DNA of 38,270 nt from JAITWN01 sp964388175 (GCA_964388175.1 CAYLYS010000020.1:1-38270), one strand, 5' to 3'; positions 13,273 to 22,630 are shown, counted from the first letter of the stretch. Program-made: numbers and translations. The notes: generated from the sequence alone by a model not told the origin.

Positions 13273-15880
13273 GTATCGCGAAGGGGTCGTTGTAGTACTG
13301 CGCGCCGATATCCAGCCATTCCGCGATCAGCTTCAGTTCGGCCGGCTCCAGCCGTCCTTCATGGCTGCCGCCGGGATTGAAACGGCTGAAGAAGCGGTTG
13401 CTGGCCGCGGCGCCGGTCGCCGACATCGAGACCGGTACGGGGACGGGAGTGGGAACGAAGATCTCGTTGCCATCCTCGTCGAATCCCGCCGAAACCAGGA
13501 TCAAACGATCCTGCAGGGCGCCGTCGACGAGTTCCTGCTCGTTGTCGGCGAACAGCAGTTCGCGATAGGACTTGAAGTGCAGGGGCTGTTCCGCGGCGGG
13601 GCCGTCGCCGAGGTCGAGCTGCGCCACCGGCACCTGGGTCGCGCCCAGGGCGTCGAAAATGCCGTGGCAGCCGGTGCAGGTGTCGGCGCCGCGGTCACGG
13701 TTCCACAGCGGGTGGATGTGCTGTTCGTAGTGGATGACGATGCGGCACAGGGTATGCCAGGCGGTCTGGCAATCGGCATCGACCGGCGCCGGCGTCTGCA
13801 GCTCGGCATAGCGCCGTGCGAAGGGTGCGTCCGCCGCGCGTCCGGCCGCGGTCTCGTCGGTCCATACGTCCTCGTAGACCAGATCGACGCTGGGGATCAT
13901 CGCCGCGGGATCGATACGGGTGCGCGTTTCGGCCATGGTTTCGCCGAAGTCGGTGAACCAGGCGGCAGCGGTGTTCGGGAACGGCACGCCGGTCGACGGC
14001 GAGCCGGCGTTGACGGCCGCCGGGCCCTGCGCATGGCCATGGCCGCCGCCGTTGGCGCTGGCGTGACAGCCGTTGCAATTCAGCGTTTCGCCGGGACGCA
14101 CTTGTATCCAGTACTGATGGCGGCCGCCGATGCGGCGTCCGTTGCGGTCGAGCACGCTGACGGCGAGTGCGGTGTCGGCCGGCACCTTGATCTTCACCGA
14201 GCCGTCGGGCTCGATCGGCGCATAGCCGACGATCTCGCGCATGCGCTGCTGGACACCGGCGCCGAAGGCGATGTTCGGCACCACTTCGGCGACGTCCTCG
14301 TCCGGTATCGATACCGCCTTGACGATGCGCAGGAAGCGCGCCGGGCGCTGATCGGCGGTGGTCAGCGCGGGATCGGCGAGCGTCGCGATGTCGGGGCGGC
14401 CGGAGCCGAGCGCATTGAAGGCGCCGTCGAAGTCATAGACGCTGCGGATATGGAGCGCGCCGGCATTCTCCTCGATCAGGTTCGGATCGAGGCCGGTGCC
14501 GCTGACGCTGTCGGGCAGGATCGCCGGCAGTGCCCGTGTCTGCAGCGCGACGACCTCGCTCAGCATGACGCCTTCCTGCGGCGGCACCACCGGGCGGCGC
14601 GTGTCGCTGCCGGCATCGACGATGTAGATGCCGTAGAGCGGCGGGGCTTCCGTCGCGCTCTCGGCGGCGAGACGCTGCGCGGTGCAGGGCACGATGACGC
14701 CGTTCTCGACCAGCCGGCACAGGCTCCAGCTGGCGAGCACCCGCGGCGTGCCGTCCCACAGCGGCCAGGTCGCGAGGTAGCGTCCGCCCGGCGAGGGCGT
14801 GGCGTCGGTGCGCGCCGGCGTCGTGAACAGCGAGACCTGGCCCGGGCCGGACAGCATGTTTCCCAATGCCGCAGTGGTGCGGTCGTTGTCGATGAAATCG
14901 GCGACAGCGATGGCGACGACGTCGCCGGCGCCGTGGTTGCCGGTGAACGGTCGGATCAAACTGACCACCTGGCCGTCGGGACGTGTCAGCGGGCGGACGA
15001 ACTGTATCGCCGATCCGTCGCTGCCGGTCGCGTGGCTGTAGCCACCGTACAGCGGCTGCAGTCCGGTGCCGTCGGGATGCATCTTGTACAGGCTGATCTC
15101 ATTGCTGCTGCCCATGCGGTTCCAGCGGCTGAACACGATCTCGCCGCTGTCGAGTACCGCCGGGTGCAGATCGTGACTCTGATTGAACGAGATCTGGCGG
15201 ATGTCGCTGCCGTCGGCGTTCATGACGTGCAGCACAGCCGCCGGCTGGCTCAGGTTTTCATTGAGCGCGTCGAACTGCGGCTTGCCTTCGTCGAGCAGAA
15301 TGGCTTTCGACTGGCGCTGGCGCGTCGAGGAAAACACGATGCGGCCATCGGGCAGATAGGCGGGGGCGATGTCCTGACCGGCCTCGGCGACGATGTCGGA
15401 GGCGATCACGCGGCGCAGCTCGCTGGTGGGCAGATCGAACGTCCAGATGTCCCACTTCGGCTGATCCTCGGGATCGGCGCCTTCGATTTCGGGGGCGCGC
15501 ATCGCGAACAGCAGGCGCTGCCCATCGTAGGACACGTTGACGTCCTTCACGTCGCCGGCGCCGCCGGTGTACACGCCGGTGATGTTGCGCTCGGGCGCGC
15601 CGGGAGCCGCCAGATCGCGCAAATAGAGATCCCCGCCGGCACGGAACGCGATCACATTGCGGACGTCGGCGTTGTCGACCGCGGGCAGCGGGCGCTTCAC
15701 GTAGGCGATGGCGAAGTTCTCCACCACCGCGATTTCATCGCTGCCGCCACCGTCGCCGTCGCAGCCGGACAGGGCGCCGATCAGGAATGATATCGCAATG
15801 ATTCTATTTAAAAAAACACCGCGCACGGCGGGATTCCTCGCTTGCTTTCGTCGCATCGGCGCCGCCGGCGCCATGGCCAT
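13262..15880 (-). CDS. HzsA-related di-haem lipoprotein with PD40 repeats
   Basis: This 872-residue lipoprotein has the signal IIAISFLIGALSGC (lipobox L-S-G-C). Residues about 70-400 show WD40/PD40-like propeller repeats (VSYDGQRLLFAMRAP, LPDGRIVFSSTRQ, SGEIVFSRWNRMG, GGRYLATWPLWDG). The later part carries two c-type haem motifs, CNGCH near residue 600 and CTGCH near residue 733. This layout matches proteins annotated as related to hydrazine synthase alpha subunit, which occur in many bacteria without anammox. No other hydrazine synthase subunit is nearby, so anammox is not implied. The start is 15880, or 15856 eight codons later; AGGAG lies about 12 bases before the first. A run of seven adenines at 15810-15816 sits within the first 25 codons. 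The gene is divergent from the three-gene cytochrome/Tat operon. Confidence 0.82.
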   Translation of the reverse strand: MAMAPAAPMRRKQARNPAVRGVFLNRIIAISFLIGALSGCDGDGGGSDEIAVVENFAIAYVKRPLPAVDNADVRNVIAFRAGGDLYLRDLAAPGAPERNITGVYTGGAGDVKDVNVSYDGQRLLFAMRAPEIEGADPEDQPKWDIWTFDLPTSELRRVIASDIVAEAGQDIAPAYLPDGRIVFSSTRQRQSKAILLDEGKPQFDALNENLSQPAAVLHVMNADGSDIRQISFNQSHDLHPAVLDSGEIVFSRWNRMGSSNEISLYKMHPDGTGLQPLYGGYSHATGSDGSAIQFVRPLTRPDGQVVSLIRPFTGNHGAGDVVAIAVADFIDNDRTTAALGNMLSGPGQVSLFTTPARTDATPSPGGRYLATWPLWDGTPRVLASWSLCRLVENGVIVPCTAQRLAAESATEAPPLYGIYIVDAGSDTRRPVVPPQEGVMLSEVVALQTRALPAILPDSVSGTGLDPNLIEENAGALHIRSVYDFDGAFNALGSGRPDIATLADPALTTADQRPARFLRIVKAVSIPDEDVAEVVPNIAFGAGVQQRMREIVGYAPIEPDGSVKIKVPADTALAVSVLDRNGRRIGGRHQYWIQVRPGETLNCNGCHASANGGGHGHAQGPAAVNAGSPSTGVPFPNTAAAWFTDFGETMAETRTRIDPAAMIPSVDLVYEDVWTDETAAGRAADAPFARRYAELQTPAPVDADCQTAWHTLCRIVIHYEQHIHPLWNRDRGADTCTGCHGIFDALGATQVPVAQLDLGDGPAAEQPLHFKSYRELLFADNEQELVDGALQDRLILVSAGFDEDGNEIFVPTPVPVPVSMSATGAAASNRFFSRFNPGGSHEGRLEPAELKLIAEWLDIGAQYYNDPFAIPVQ

Positions 15881-16266
15881 GGCAGCGGCGAACTCCTGCA
15901 GTTATCGGCGCGCGGCGAACTTCCCCCATGCCACGCGCGACCGCGGTGCGCGGAATTTGTGACCGTCGTCATGAAGACCGATATGCCATGACGGCGCGCG
16001 CGGCCGTTCGTTCGGAATCGGGACGGAGTCTTCATTTATCGGGCAGCGAATCCGCCTACATTCTCGCTGCCGGTATCGATTGCCGATATCGGTTACGGGT
16101 GCCGATACAGAAAGGCGGCAGGCATCGAGAACCCTGTCGAGTGCGCCATGGAACGACATGAATCGCCGAATCAATTGACGGATCAATTGCCGGATCAATT
16201 GCCGGATCAATCGCTGGCAAGAAGGCGCCCCGGGCGCCCGGAGATATCTTGGGAGCTACCCTGAAT
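15881..16266. other. Divergent intergenic region with repeats
   Basis: These 386 bases separate the HzsA-related gene from the cytochrome operon and should hold both promoters. I see no convincing gene. It holds two direct copies of tgccgata (16081-16088 and 16100-16107) in a segment rich in GATATC-like words, and a four-copy 12-bp tandem repeat near the plus-strand gene. I could not identify a clear -35/-10 pair. Confidence 0.6.
16168..16215. repeat. 12-bp intergenic tandem repeat (ggatcaattgcc)
   Basis: Four 12-bp units start at 16168, 16180, 16192 and 16204. The inner two are identical (ggatcaattgcc); the outer two differ at a few bases. The array ends about 50 bases before the start of the haem-protein gene, so changes in copy number could alter promoter or leader spacing. 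Confidence 0.9.
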
Positions 16267-17442
16267 ATGAAGACTTCCGTTCATCGCCTGCTTGCGCTGA
16301 CGCTGGCCGCGATACTGCCGCTGTCGGCCGTCGCCGGACCGCGCGACCAGGCCAAGCGCCTGCACGACCGCATCGCCGGCGTGCCGCCGAGTGCTGCCGT
16401 GCTCGATCAGATGGAAGCGCTGATCAGCGGTGGCGACACCATGGCTGCCGCCGACGTGGCGATGGAAAACAGTGCCTTCTACAACGTGACGCTGAAGAAT
16501 TTCGTCACGCCGTGGACCAACGAGGAGCAGACGGTGTTCGCGCCGCTGAACGATTACACCGCGACCGTCATCGGCATGATCCGCGACGAGGTGCCGTTCA
16601 ACCAGGTGCTGTCGGCGGATCTGCTTTACGTTGGCCAGGGCAGCTTCCCTGCCTACGCGACCAACAACAACAATCATTACGAAGCGATCGAGACGCAGGG
16701 CGCCGACCTCAAGACTGTGCTGCGGCCGGCGGCGCAATCCACTGTCACCGGCCTGCCCGCGGAGGCGACTGCCGGCGTCATGACCACGCGCGCCGCGGCG
16801 GAAGCTTTCTTCTCCGCCGGCACCAACCGCGCCATGCTGCGCTTCACGCTGATGAACCATCTCTGCAACGATCTCGAGCAGCTCATGGATACCACGCTGC
16901 CGCCGGATCGCATCCGCCAGGACGTTTCGCGCAGTCCGGGCGGTGACAGCCGGGTGTTCCTCAACTCCTGCATGGGTTGCCACACCGGCATGGATCCGCT
17001 GGCGCAGGCTTTCGCCTATTACGATTTCGATCTCGGCGCGGGGCGCATTCTCTACAACGGCGCGGGCACGATCGACCCGGTGACCGGCACGCGCGTGCAG
17101 CCCAAGTACCTCATCAATGGCGACAACTTCAGGCACGGCTATGTCACCACGGATGATGGCTGGGACAACTACTGGCGCAGTGGCTCCAACACCGCGCTCG
17201 GCTGGGATCCGGGCCGCGACGGCCGCGGCGCCGGCGCCAAGTCGCTCGGGATCGAACTGGCTAACAGCGAGGCCTTCGCCAGCTGCCAGGTGAAGAAGAC
17301 GTTCCGGGCGATGTGCCTGCGGCCGCCGGGCGATGCCGCGGACCACGCCCGCGTCGATGCCATCACCGCGGCGTTCAGATCCGGCAACTACAACATGAAG
17401 CGCGTGTTTGCCGAGACCGCGGTCTATTGCATGGGCGATTGA
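16267..17442 (+). CDS. Secreted mono-haem (CxxCH) protein of the DUF1501-linked operon
   Basis: This 391-residue protein has a signal peptide (HRLLALTLAAILPLSAVAG, cleaved near residue 24), a single CMGCH haem motif at about residue 235 and a C-terminal FASCQVKKTFRAMC segment (about residues 338-351). Similar endings occur in secreted cytochrome-like proteins encoded next to DUF1501 proteins. I chose the ATG at 16267 (MKTSVHRL), since the upstream ATG lengthens the signal without benefit; GGGAG lies about 11 bases before it. It is the first of three co-directional genes. The role is probably extracytoplasmic electron transfer or redox sensing, but no substrate can be named. Confidence 0.75.
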   Translation: MKTSVHRLLALTLAAILPLSAVAGPRDQAKRLHDRIAGVPPSAAVLDQMEALISGGDTMAAADVAMENSAFYNVTLKNFVTPWTNEEQTVFAPLNDYTATVIGMIRDEVPFNQVLSADLLYVGQGSFPAYATNNNNHYEAIETQGADLKTVLRPAAQSTVTGLPAEATAGVMTTRAAAEAFFSAGTNRAMLRFTLMNHLCNDLEQLMDTTLPPDRIRQDVSRSPGGDSRVFLNSCMGCHTGMDPLAQAFAYYDFDLGAGRILYNGAGTIDPVTGTRVQPKYLINGDNFRHGYVTTDDGWDNYWRSGSNTALGWDPGRDGRGAGAKSLGIELANSEAFASCQVKKTFRAMCLRPPGDAADHARVDAITAAFRSGNYNMKRVFAETAVYCMGD

Positions 17443-17493
17443 GCGCCGCTGCATCCGGTCGCCGCCGATTCATTCCGAGGAACGAAAGAAGCC

Positions 17494-19977
17494 ATGCACA
17501 GCAGGAATCTCTCACCGTCGCCCTGGCGACGACTGATCACGGTTGCGGCGTTGCTGCTCGCCTTGTCCGCCTGCGGCGGCGGTGTGGAAACGACCGCGAC
17601 ACCGGGTGCCGGTGGCGGCGGCAGCGTGGTCGGTTCCTATACCGGGCCGGCGCCGGCGACGAGCGACGTGCAGGCGTTCAAACTCAACGTCTGGGACAAT
17701 CTGGTGGCGGCGAACCGCTGCGGCAGCTGCCACGGCAGCGGCGGCCAGCCGCCGCTGTTCGTGCGCAGCGACGACGTCAATCTCGCCTATGCGGCGGCCA
17801 ATCCGCTGGTCGATCTCGAGCAGCCAGGGCTGTCGCGCCTGGCGACCAAGATCGCCGAGGGACATCACTGCTGGCTCGCCAGCGACGCCGCCTGCGGCGA
17901 TGTGATCGCCGCCTACGTATCCGCCTGGGCCGGCGGCGCCGACAGCGGCAGCCGGATGATCCAGCTGGTGGCGCCGCCGCTCAGGGATCCGGGCGCGAGC
18001 AAGGCTTTCCCACTCGATGCCGGTCTGTTCTCGATGACCGTATGGCCGGTGCTGACCGCGCACTGCGCCAGCTGTCATGCCGCGTCCGCGCCGACACCGC
18101 AGGCGCCGTTCTTCGCCGGCAACGATGCCGATGCCTCCTACGACGCTGCCAAGGCGAGGATCGATCTCGATACCCCGGCCAATTCGCGCCTGGTCGTACG
18201 CCTGCGCGACGGTTTCCACAACTGCTGGAGCAATTGCGACAGCGATGCCTTGGTCATCGAGAACGCGATCCACGCCATGGCGGATCAGATCCAGGCGACG
18301 GAGGTCGATGCCGATCTGGTCTACAGCAAGGCGCTGCGCCTCGTCGACGGCATCGTCGCCAGCGGCGGCAGCCGCTATGAGAACAACATGATCGCGCTCT
18401 ACGAGTTCAAGACCGGCGAGGGCAACATCGCTTACGACACCAGCGGCATCGAGCCGGCGCTCAATCTGACGCTGAGCGGCAGCTATGGCTGGGTCGGCGG
18501 CTGGGGCGTCGAGTTCAACGGCGGCAAGGCGCAGGGCACGACCAATGCCAGCCGCAAACTCTACAATCTGGTTCGCGCCACCGGCGAGTATTCGGTCGAA
18601 GCCTGGACGGTGCCCGGCAACGTCGTTCAGGAAGGCCCGGCGCGCATCGTCAGCTATTCCGGCGGCGCCGCCGCGCGCAATTTCACCATGGGCCAGACCC
18701 AGTACAACTACGATTTCCTGCATCGCAGCACCACCACCGGCGCCAACGGCGATCCCGCGCTGTCGACCGCCGATGGCGACCAGCGCCTGCAGGCGACGCT
18801 GCAGCACGTCGTCATGACCTTCGACCCGGCGAACGGTCGCCGCATCTACGTCAACGGCACCTACACCGGCGATCTCGATCCGGTGGCGGGCGGGACGCTG
18901 CAGGACTGGGACGACAGCTTCGCGCTCGTGCTCGGCAACGAGGCCAGCGGTGATCGCCCCTGGGCCGGCGCACTGCGCCTGGTGGCGATCCACAACCGTG
19001 CCTTGGCTCAGGAGCAGATCGTGCAGAACTTCACCGCCGGCGTCGGCGAGAAGTTCTACCTGCTGTTCGGTCTCGGCGATCTGATCGACGTGCCGCAGAG
19101 CTACGTCCTGTTCGAGGTCAGCCGCTTCGACAACTACAGCTATCTGTTCCACACGCCGACCTTCATCAGTCTCGATCCCGAGGCGCAGCCCGACTTTCTG
19201 CCCATCGCCGGCATGCGGATCGGCATCAACGGCAAGGAGGCGCAGCTCGGACAGTCGTTCAGCACCTTGTCGACGGAAATATCGAGTGCGAGTTACACGC
19301 CGTTCGGACAACTGCTGTCCGCGGGCGGCGCCGTCATTCCGCTGGAGCAGGGGCCGGAGCTCGACGAGTTCTTCCTCACCTTCGAGCGGCTCGGCGGTCA
19401 CACGCACGTCGTGACGCCGCCGGCCTTTATCCAGCCGGGCGCGCCGCCGATCCTGGGGCCGGTCTCCGACATCGGTCTGCGCACTTTCGAGCGCATCCAC
19501 CACACCATGGCTGCGGTCACCGATGTCAGTCCGTCACTGAGCGCCGTGCGCAACACTTTCGAAACGGTGAAGCAGCAGCTGCCGACGGTGGAAAACATCG
19601 AGGGCTTCCTGTCGGCGCATCAGATGGCGGTGTCGCAGCTCGCCATCGAGTACTGCAATGCGCTGGTAGAGAACCAGGGCCAGACCTCGCGTACCGACTA
19701 TTTCCCCGGCTTCAACTTCAATGCGGCGCCGGCGACCGCTTTCGGCAATGCGGCCAGTCCCAACCGCAATCTGATCATCGATCCGCTGCTCGCGCGCATG
19801 ATGGGCATCGGCCTGAACAGCCAGCCGGCTCCCGCCGACGTCAGGGCCGAGCTGAACGGCCTGATCGATCGGCTCCTGAGCTGCACCACGTGCACGAACA
19901 ACGAACAGCGCACCCGCAGCATGGTCAAGGCGAGCTGCGCGGCGATGCTCGGCAGCGCGGTCACCCTGTTGCAATAG
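17494..19977 (+). CDS. Di-haem lipoprotein with LamG-like (concanavalin-type) domain
   Basis: This 827-residue lipoprotein has the signal LITVAALLLALSAC (lipobox L-S-A-C). Two cytochrome-c motifs follow, CGSCH near residue 77 and CASCH near residue 192, and then a LamG-like jelly-roll domain at about residues 300-510 (YEFKTGEGNIAYDTSG, GVEFNGGKA, YSVEAWTVPGN, RRIYVNGTYTGDL, ALRLVAIHNRAL). The C-terminal 300 residues are unassigned and include a CTTC pair near 795. LamG domains bind carbohydrates or proteins, so this may be a surface cytochrome that recognises a polymer. The start has GAGGAA upstream. It lies 51 bases after the mono-haem gene and 27 bases before the Tat protein gene. Confidence 0.82.
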   Translation: MHSRNLSPSPWRRLITVAALLLALSACGGGVETTATPGAGGGGSVVGSYTGPAPATSDVQAFKLNVWDNLVAANRCGSCHGSGGQPPLFVRSDDVNLAYAAANPLVDLEQPGLSRLATKIAEGHHCWLASDAACGDVIAAYVSAWAGGADSGSRMIQLVAPPLRDPGASKAFPLDAGLFSMTVWPVLTAHCASCHAASAPTPQAPFFAGNDADASYDAAKARIDLDTPANSRLVVRLRDGFHNCWSNCDSDALVIENAIHAMADQIQATEVDADLVYSKALRLVDGIVASGGSRYENNMIALYEFKTGEGNIAYDTSGIEPALNLTLSGSYGWVGGWGVEFNGGKAQGTTNASRKLYNLVRATGEYSVEAWTVPGNVVQEGPARIVSYSGGAAARNFTMGQTQYNYDFLHRSTTTGANGDPALSTADGDQRLQATLQHVVMTFDPANGRRIYVNGTYTGDLDPVAGGTLQDWDDSFALVLGNEASGDRPWAGALRLVAIHNRALAQEQIVQNFTAGVGEKFYLLFGLGDLIDVPQSYVLFEVSRFDNYSYLFHTPTFISLDPEAQPDFLPIAGMRIGINGKEAQLGQSFSTLSTEISSASYTPFGQLLSAGGAVIPLEQGPELDEFFLTFERLGGHTHVVTPPAFIQPGAPPILGPVSDIGLRTFERIHHTMAAVTDVSPSLSAVRNTFETVKQQLPTVENIEGFLSAHQMAVSQLAIEYCNALVENQGQTSRTDYFPGFNFNAAPATAFGNAASPNRNLIIDPLLARMMGIGLNSQPAPADVRAELNGLIDRLLSCTTCTNNEQRTRSMVKASCAAMLGSAVTLLQ

Positions 19978-20004
19978 ACGGCAGATCTTTTCGAGGCAAT
20001 CGAC

Positions 20005-21585
20005 ATGGCAAGAAAACGTGGACATCTGACACCCGACGAACCGCTGCACCACGCCGATCATAGCCGCCCGGTGACGCGCCGCGAGTTCATCGCGCGCGGC
20101 CTGCGCGCCGGTATGGGCGTCGCGTTCGGCACATCGTTTCTCAGCTTATTCGCCGATCCACGCGCGGCCTGGGCGGCGCTCTCGCCGGATCTGGAGACGC
20201 TCAAGCCCGGCTGCGGCATCGCGACGCAGGGCGCGGGCAAGATTCCGTTCATCTGCTTCGATCTCGCCGGCGGCGCCAATATCGCCGGCTCGAATGCGCT
20301 GGTCGGCGGGCAGGGCGGGCAGCTCGATTTCCTGACCACTTCCGGCTATGGCCGCCTCGGATTGCCGGGCAATATGGTGCCGAGCGCCGGTGCCGGCAAT
20401 TTCGTCAACACCGATCTCGGCGTCGCCTTTCACTCCGACAGCGCCTTCCTGCGCGGCATTCTCGAAAAGGCCGGTGGCCGTGCCGCGAGCGTCAATGGCG
20501 CGGTCATTCCGGCGCGTTCGGATGACGATACCGGCAACAATCCCCACAACCCGATGTACGGCATCTACCGCGCCGGCGCCGACGGCAGTTTGGTGACGCT
20601 GATCGGTTCGCGCAGTTCGGATTCCGGCGGTAACTCGATGGCACCGGCCCGGCTGATCGACGGCACGGTGCGCCCGACCAAGGTCGATCGTCCCTCGGAC
20701 GTCACCGGCATGGTCGATACCGGGCAACTGATCGGCGTGCTCAACCAGAGCGACGCCGTCGCGGTGATGGAATCGATCCAGCGCATCAGCGCGCGCAAGC
20801 TCACGCGCGTCGATACCCGGCTCGGCGCCGATGCGATCATCAAGGATCTGGTTTCCTGCGGTTATGTGAAGGCAGCGGATCTCGCCGACCGCTTCGGCAA
20901 TCCGGCAACACTGAATCCCGCGCTCGATCCGCAGATCGTCGGACCCAGCGGTATCTTCAGCCAGGCCGAGTTCGACAGTGACGGCGAATTCCGCAAGACC
21001 GCGTCGGTGATGAAGATGGTGATCAATGGTTTCGCCGGCGCCGGTACCGTCACCATGGGCGGCTACGATTACCATACCGGCGATCGCGCGACCGGCGAGC
21101 TGCGCGATCTGCGCGCGGGCCGCTGCATGGGCGCCTGCATCGAATACGCCGCGCGCGTCGGTGTGCCGCTGATGATCTACCTGTTCAGCGATGGTTCGGT
21201 GTTCAGCAACGGTATGCTCGACAACTCCCAGAACGGCCGTGGCAAGGGCGTGTGGACGGGAGACAGTTCGGCGACGGCGGCCTCGATGATCCTGGTCTAC
21301 AATCCCGGCGGCCGTCCGGCATTGCTCGGCGGCACGCCCGAAGAGCAGGCGCGCCATCAGCAGATCGGCTGGTTCCGCCCCGAAGGGGCGGTCGAGACCG
21401 CGTCGAGCCCGGCCGCGAACAACGTCAATCTGCTGGTCGAGACCGTGCTGCTCAATTATCTCGCGCTGCACGGTGAGCAGGGTCGTCTCGCCACGCTGTT
21501 CCCCGGCCACGGACTCGGCAATGCGACGATGCAGGATCGTTTGACCGCGTTCCAGCCGATCGTCAGCGGTACGATGGGCAGCTAA
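20005..21585 (+). CDS. Tat-exported DUF1501-like protein
   Basis: This 526-residue protein has a twin-arginine signal (TRREFIARGLRAGMG, then a hydrophobic stretch ending DPRAAWA near residue 52), so it is exported folded. The body resembles DUF1501, an alkaline-phosphatase-superfold family. It shows an early FDLAGGANIAGSN segment, a MGGYDYHTGDRATGELRDLRAG motif with Asp/His metal-ligand candidates, and LFSDGSVFSNG. Relatives are sometimes mislabelled GspF. DUF1501 proteins typically sit next to secreted cytochrome-domain proteins, as here, and the pair may assemble a surface complex; their reaction is not established. Its stop overlaps the stop of the convergent carrier gene. Confidence 0.78.
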   Translation: MARKRGHLTPDEPLHHADHSRPVTRREFIARGLRAGMGVAFGTSFLSLFADPRAAWAALSPDLETLKPGCGIATQGAGKIPFICFDLAGGANIAGSNALVGGQGGQLDFLTTSGYGRLGLPGNMVPSAGAGNFVNTDLGVAFHSDSAFLRGILEKAGGRAASVNGAVIPARSDDDTGNNPHNPMYGIYRAGADGSLVTLIGSRSSDSGGNSMAPARLIDGTVRPTKVDRPSDVTGMVDTGQLIGVLNQSDAVAVMESIQRISARKLTRVDTRLGADAIIKDLVSCGYVKAADLADRFGNPATLNPALDPQIVGPSGIFSQAEFDSDGEFRKTASVMKMVINGFAGAGTVTMGGYDYHTGDRATGELRDLRAGRCMGACIEYAARVGVPLMIYLFSDGSVFSNGMLDNSQNGRGKGVWTGDSSATAASMILVYNPGGRPALLGGTPEEQARHQQIGWFRPEGAVETASSPAANNVNLLVETVLLNYLALHGEQGRLATLFPGHGLGNATMQDRLTAFQPIVSGTMGS

Positions 21586-22505
21586 CCGCTTCCCCCGCGC
21601 TGTTCCGATGCGCGCTCGTCCTCTGCGACGGGCGCGCCGTCGATCCGTTTTTCCGCATGATGCTGCCACCAGGCGAAAAGCCCGGCGGCGACATACATGA
21701 TCAGCGAATAGACCGCCGCCGGCACCGCCATGGCCGGGGCGGCCATGACCCCGGCGGCGATGGCGATCGCCGTTCCCCCGCTCTGCATGCCGACCTCGAT
21801 GGTGAGCGCCGAACGCCGCCGCGACGAGAGGCGGGCGATCGTGGATGAGCCGTAAGCGCAGACCATGCCGAGCAGACACAGCGCGAGCGCGGCGGGTCCG
21901 GCGGCGAGCAGCATGCCGGGCAATGCATGACGCTCGCGGTAAACCAGCGCCAGAATCAGTCCGATCAACGCCAGCACGGCCAGTTTCGTCACCCAGGGCC
22001 GGACCTTTTCCGTCGCCGCCGGGAAGCGGTGCCGCAGCACCATGCCGATCACGACGGGCAGCAGGACGATCTGGATCAGGCGTTCCGAAGTTTCGGAGAA
22101 GGAGATGCGCACCGCCGTCTCGGCGTCGGCGAACCAGGCCGCGGCCAGGCCGACGTAAACGGGAATCACGAATACCGGCAGGAACTTGCTGATCGAGGTC
22201 AGAGCCAGGGCGAGGGCGGCGTCGCCGCGCGCGAGGTAGGTGAACAGGGTAGAGGTCGAGGCCGAGGGGCTGGCCGCGAGCAGCACCAGACCGACCTGCA
22301 GTTCGGGCGACAGCGGGAAGGACGCGGCGATCAGGAAGGCCAGCGCCGGGAAGATCACATACATGTTAAACAGGCCGACAGCGGCGGCCTTGCGTGCCGA
22401 GAGCAGGGCGGTGAAGTCCGCCACGCGCAGACTCATGCCCACGCCCAGCATCATCGCCGCGATCACCAGCGGCAGTACGGTCTGTATGGGAAATCCGGCT
22501 TGCAA
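21582..22505 (-). CDS. Bile acid:sodium symporter (BASS) family carrier
   Basis: This 307-residue protein has nine to ten hydrophobic segments and the family's hallmark stretches, LLAASPSASTSTLFTYLARGD near residue 95 and IEVGMQSGGTAIAIA near residue 240. These correspond to the two crossing helices that bind sodium. BASS proteins import organic anions such as bile acids, pantoate or pyruvate with sodium; the substrate here cannot be told. The apparent start is TTG at 22505; no ATG precedes the first helix in frame. The last 25 residues are charged and cytoplasmic. It is transcribed away from the LuxR-type gene, with a 14-bp palindrome between them, so that regulator may control it. Confidence 0.87.
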   Translation of the reverse strand: MQAGFPIQTVLPLVIAAMMLGVGMSLRVADFTALLSARKAAAVGLFNMYVIFPALAFLIAASFPLSPELQVGLVLLAASPSASTSTLFTYLARGDAALALALTSISKFLPVFVIPVYVGLAAAWFADAETAVRISFSETSERLIQIVLLPVVIGMVLRHRFPAATEKVRPWVTKLAVLALIGLILALVYRERHALPGMLLAAGPAALALCLLGMVCAYGSSTIARLSSRRRSALTIEVGMQSGGTAIAIAAGVMAAPAMAVPAAVYSLIMYVAAGLFAWWQHHAEKRIDGAPVAEDERASEQRGGSG

Positions 22506-22530
22506 GTCGTTAGATCCTGAAGCGGTGTGA

Positions 22531-22544
22531 CGAAATCCATTTCG
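22531..22544. promoter_or_regulatory. Perfect 14-bp palindrome between carrier and LuxR genes
   Basis: The inverted repeat cgaaat-cc-atttcg lies in the 125-base gap between two divergent starts. Its position and symmetry suit an operator for a dimeric regulator, possibly the adjacent LuxR-type protein. No binding is shown. Confidence 0.4.
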
Positions 22545-22630
22545 AACTGACGGCGCGCGATTCTATCGGCTATTATCAGGATACGCCACCAAAGTCGGCA
22601 AGGGGGCCGGACTCGCAATTCGGGGGGGCG

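Noticed and set aside
12413..15790. A 1125-codon plus-strand open frame opposite the HzsA-related gene
   Set aside because: Antisense shadow without recognisable motifs; the minus strand carries a lipobox and two CxxCH motifs.
13262..15880. Anammox hydrazine synthase
   Set aside because: The protein resembles HzsA, but no beta/gamma subunit, hydrazine dehydrogenase or other anammox gene is present, and HzsA-related proteins are widespread in other bacteria.
12660..16215. A CRISPR array, suggested by the repeats
   Set aside because: The repeat units are 12 bp with no spacers and no cas genes nearby.
16207..17454. A 415-codon minus-strand frame opposite the mono-haem gene
   Set aside because: Rich in Arg/His/Val as typical of antisense GC-rich frames; the plus strand has a signal peptide and CMGCH.
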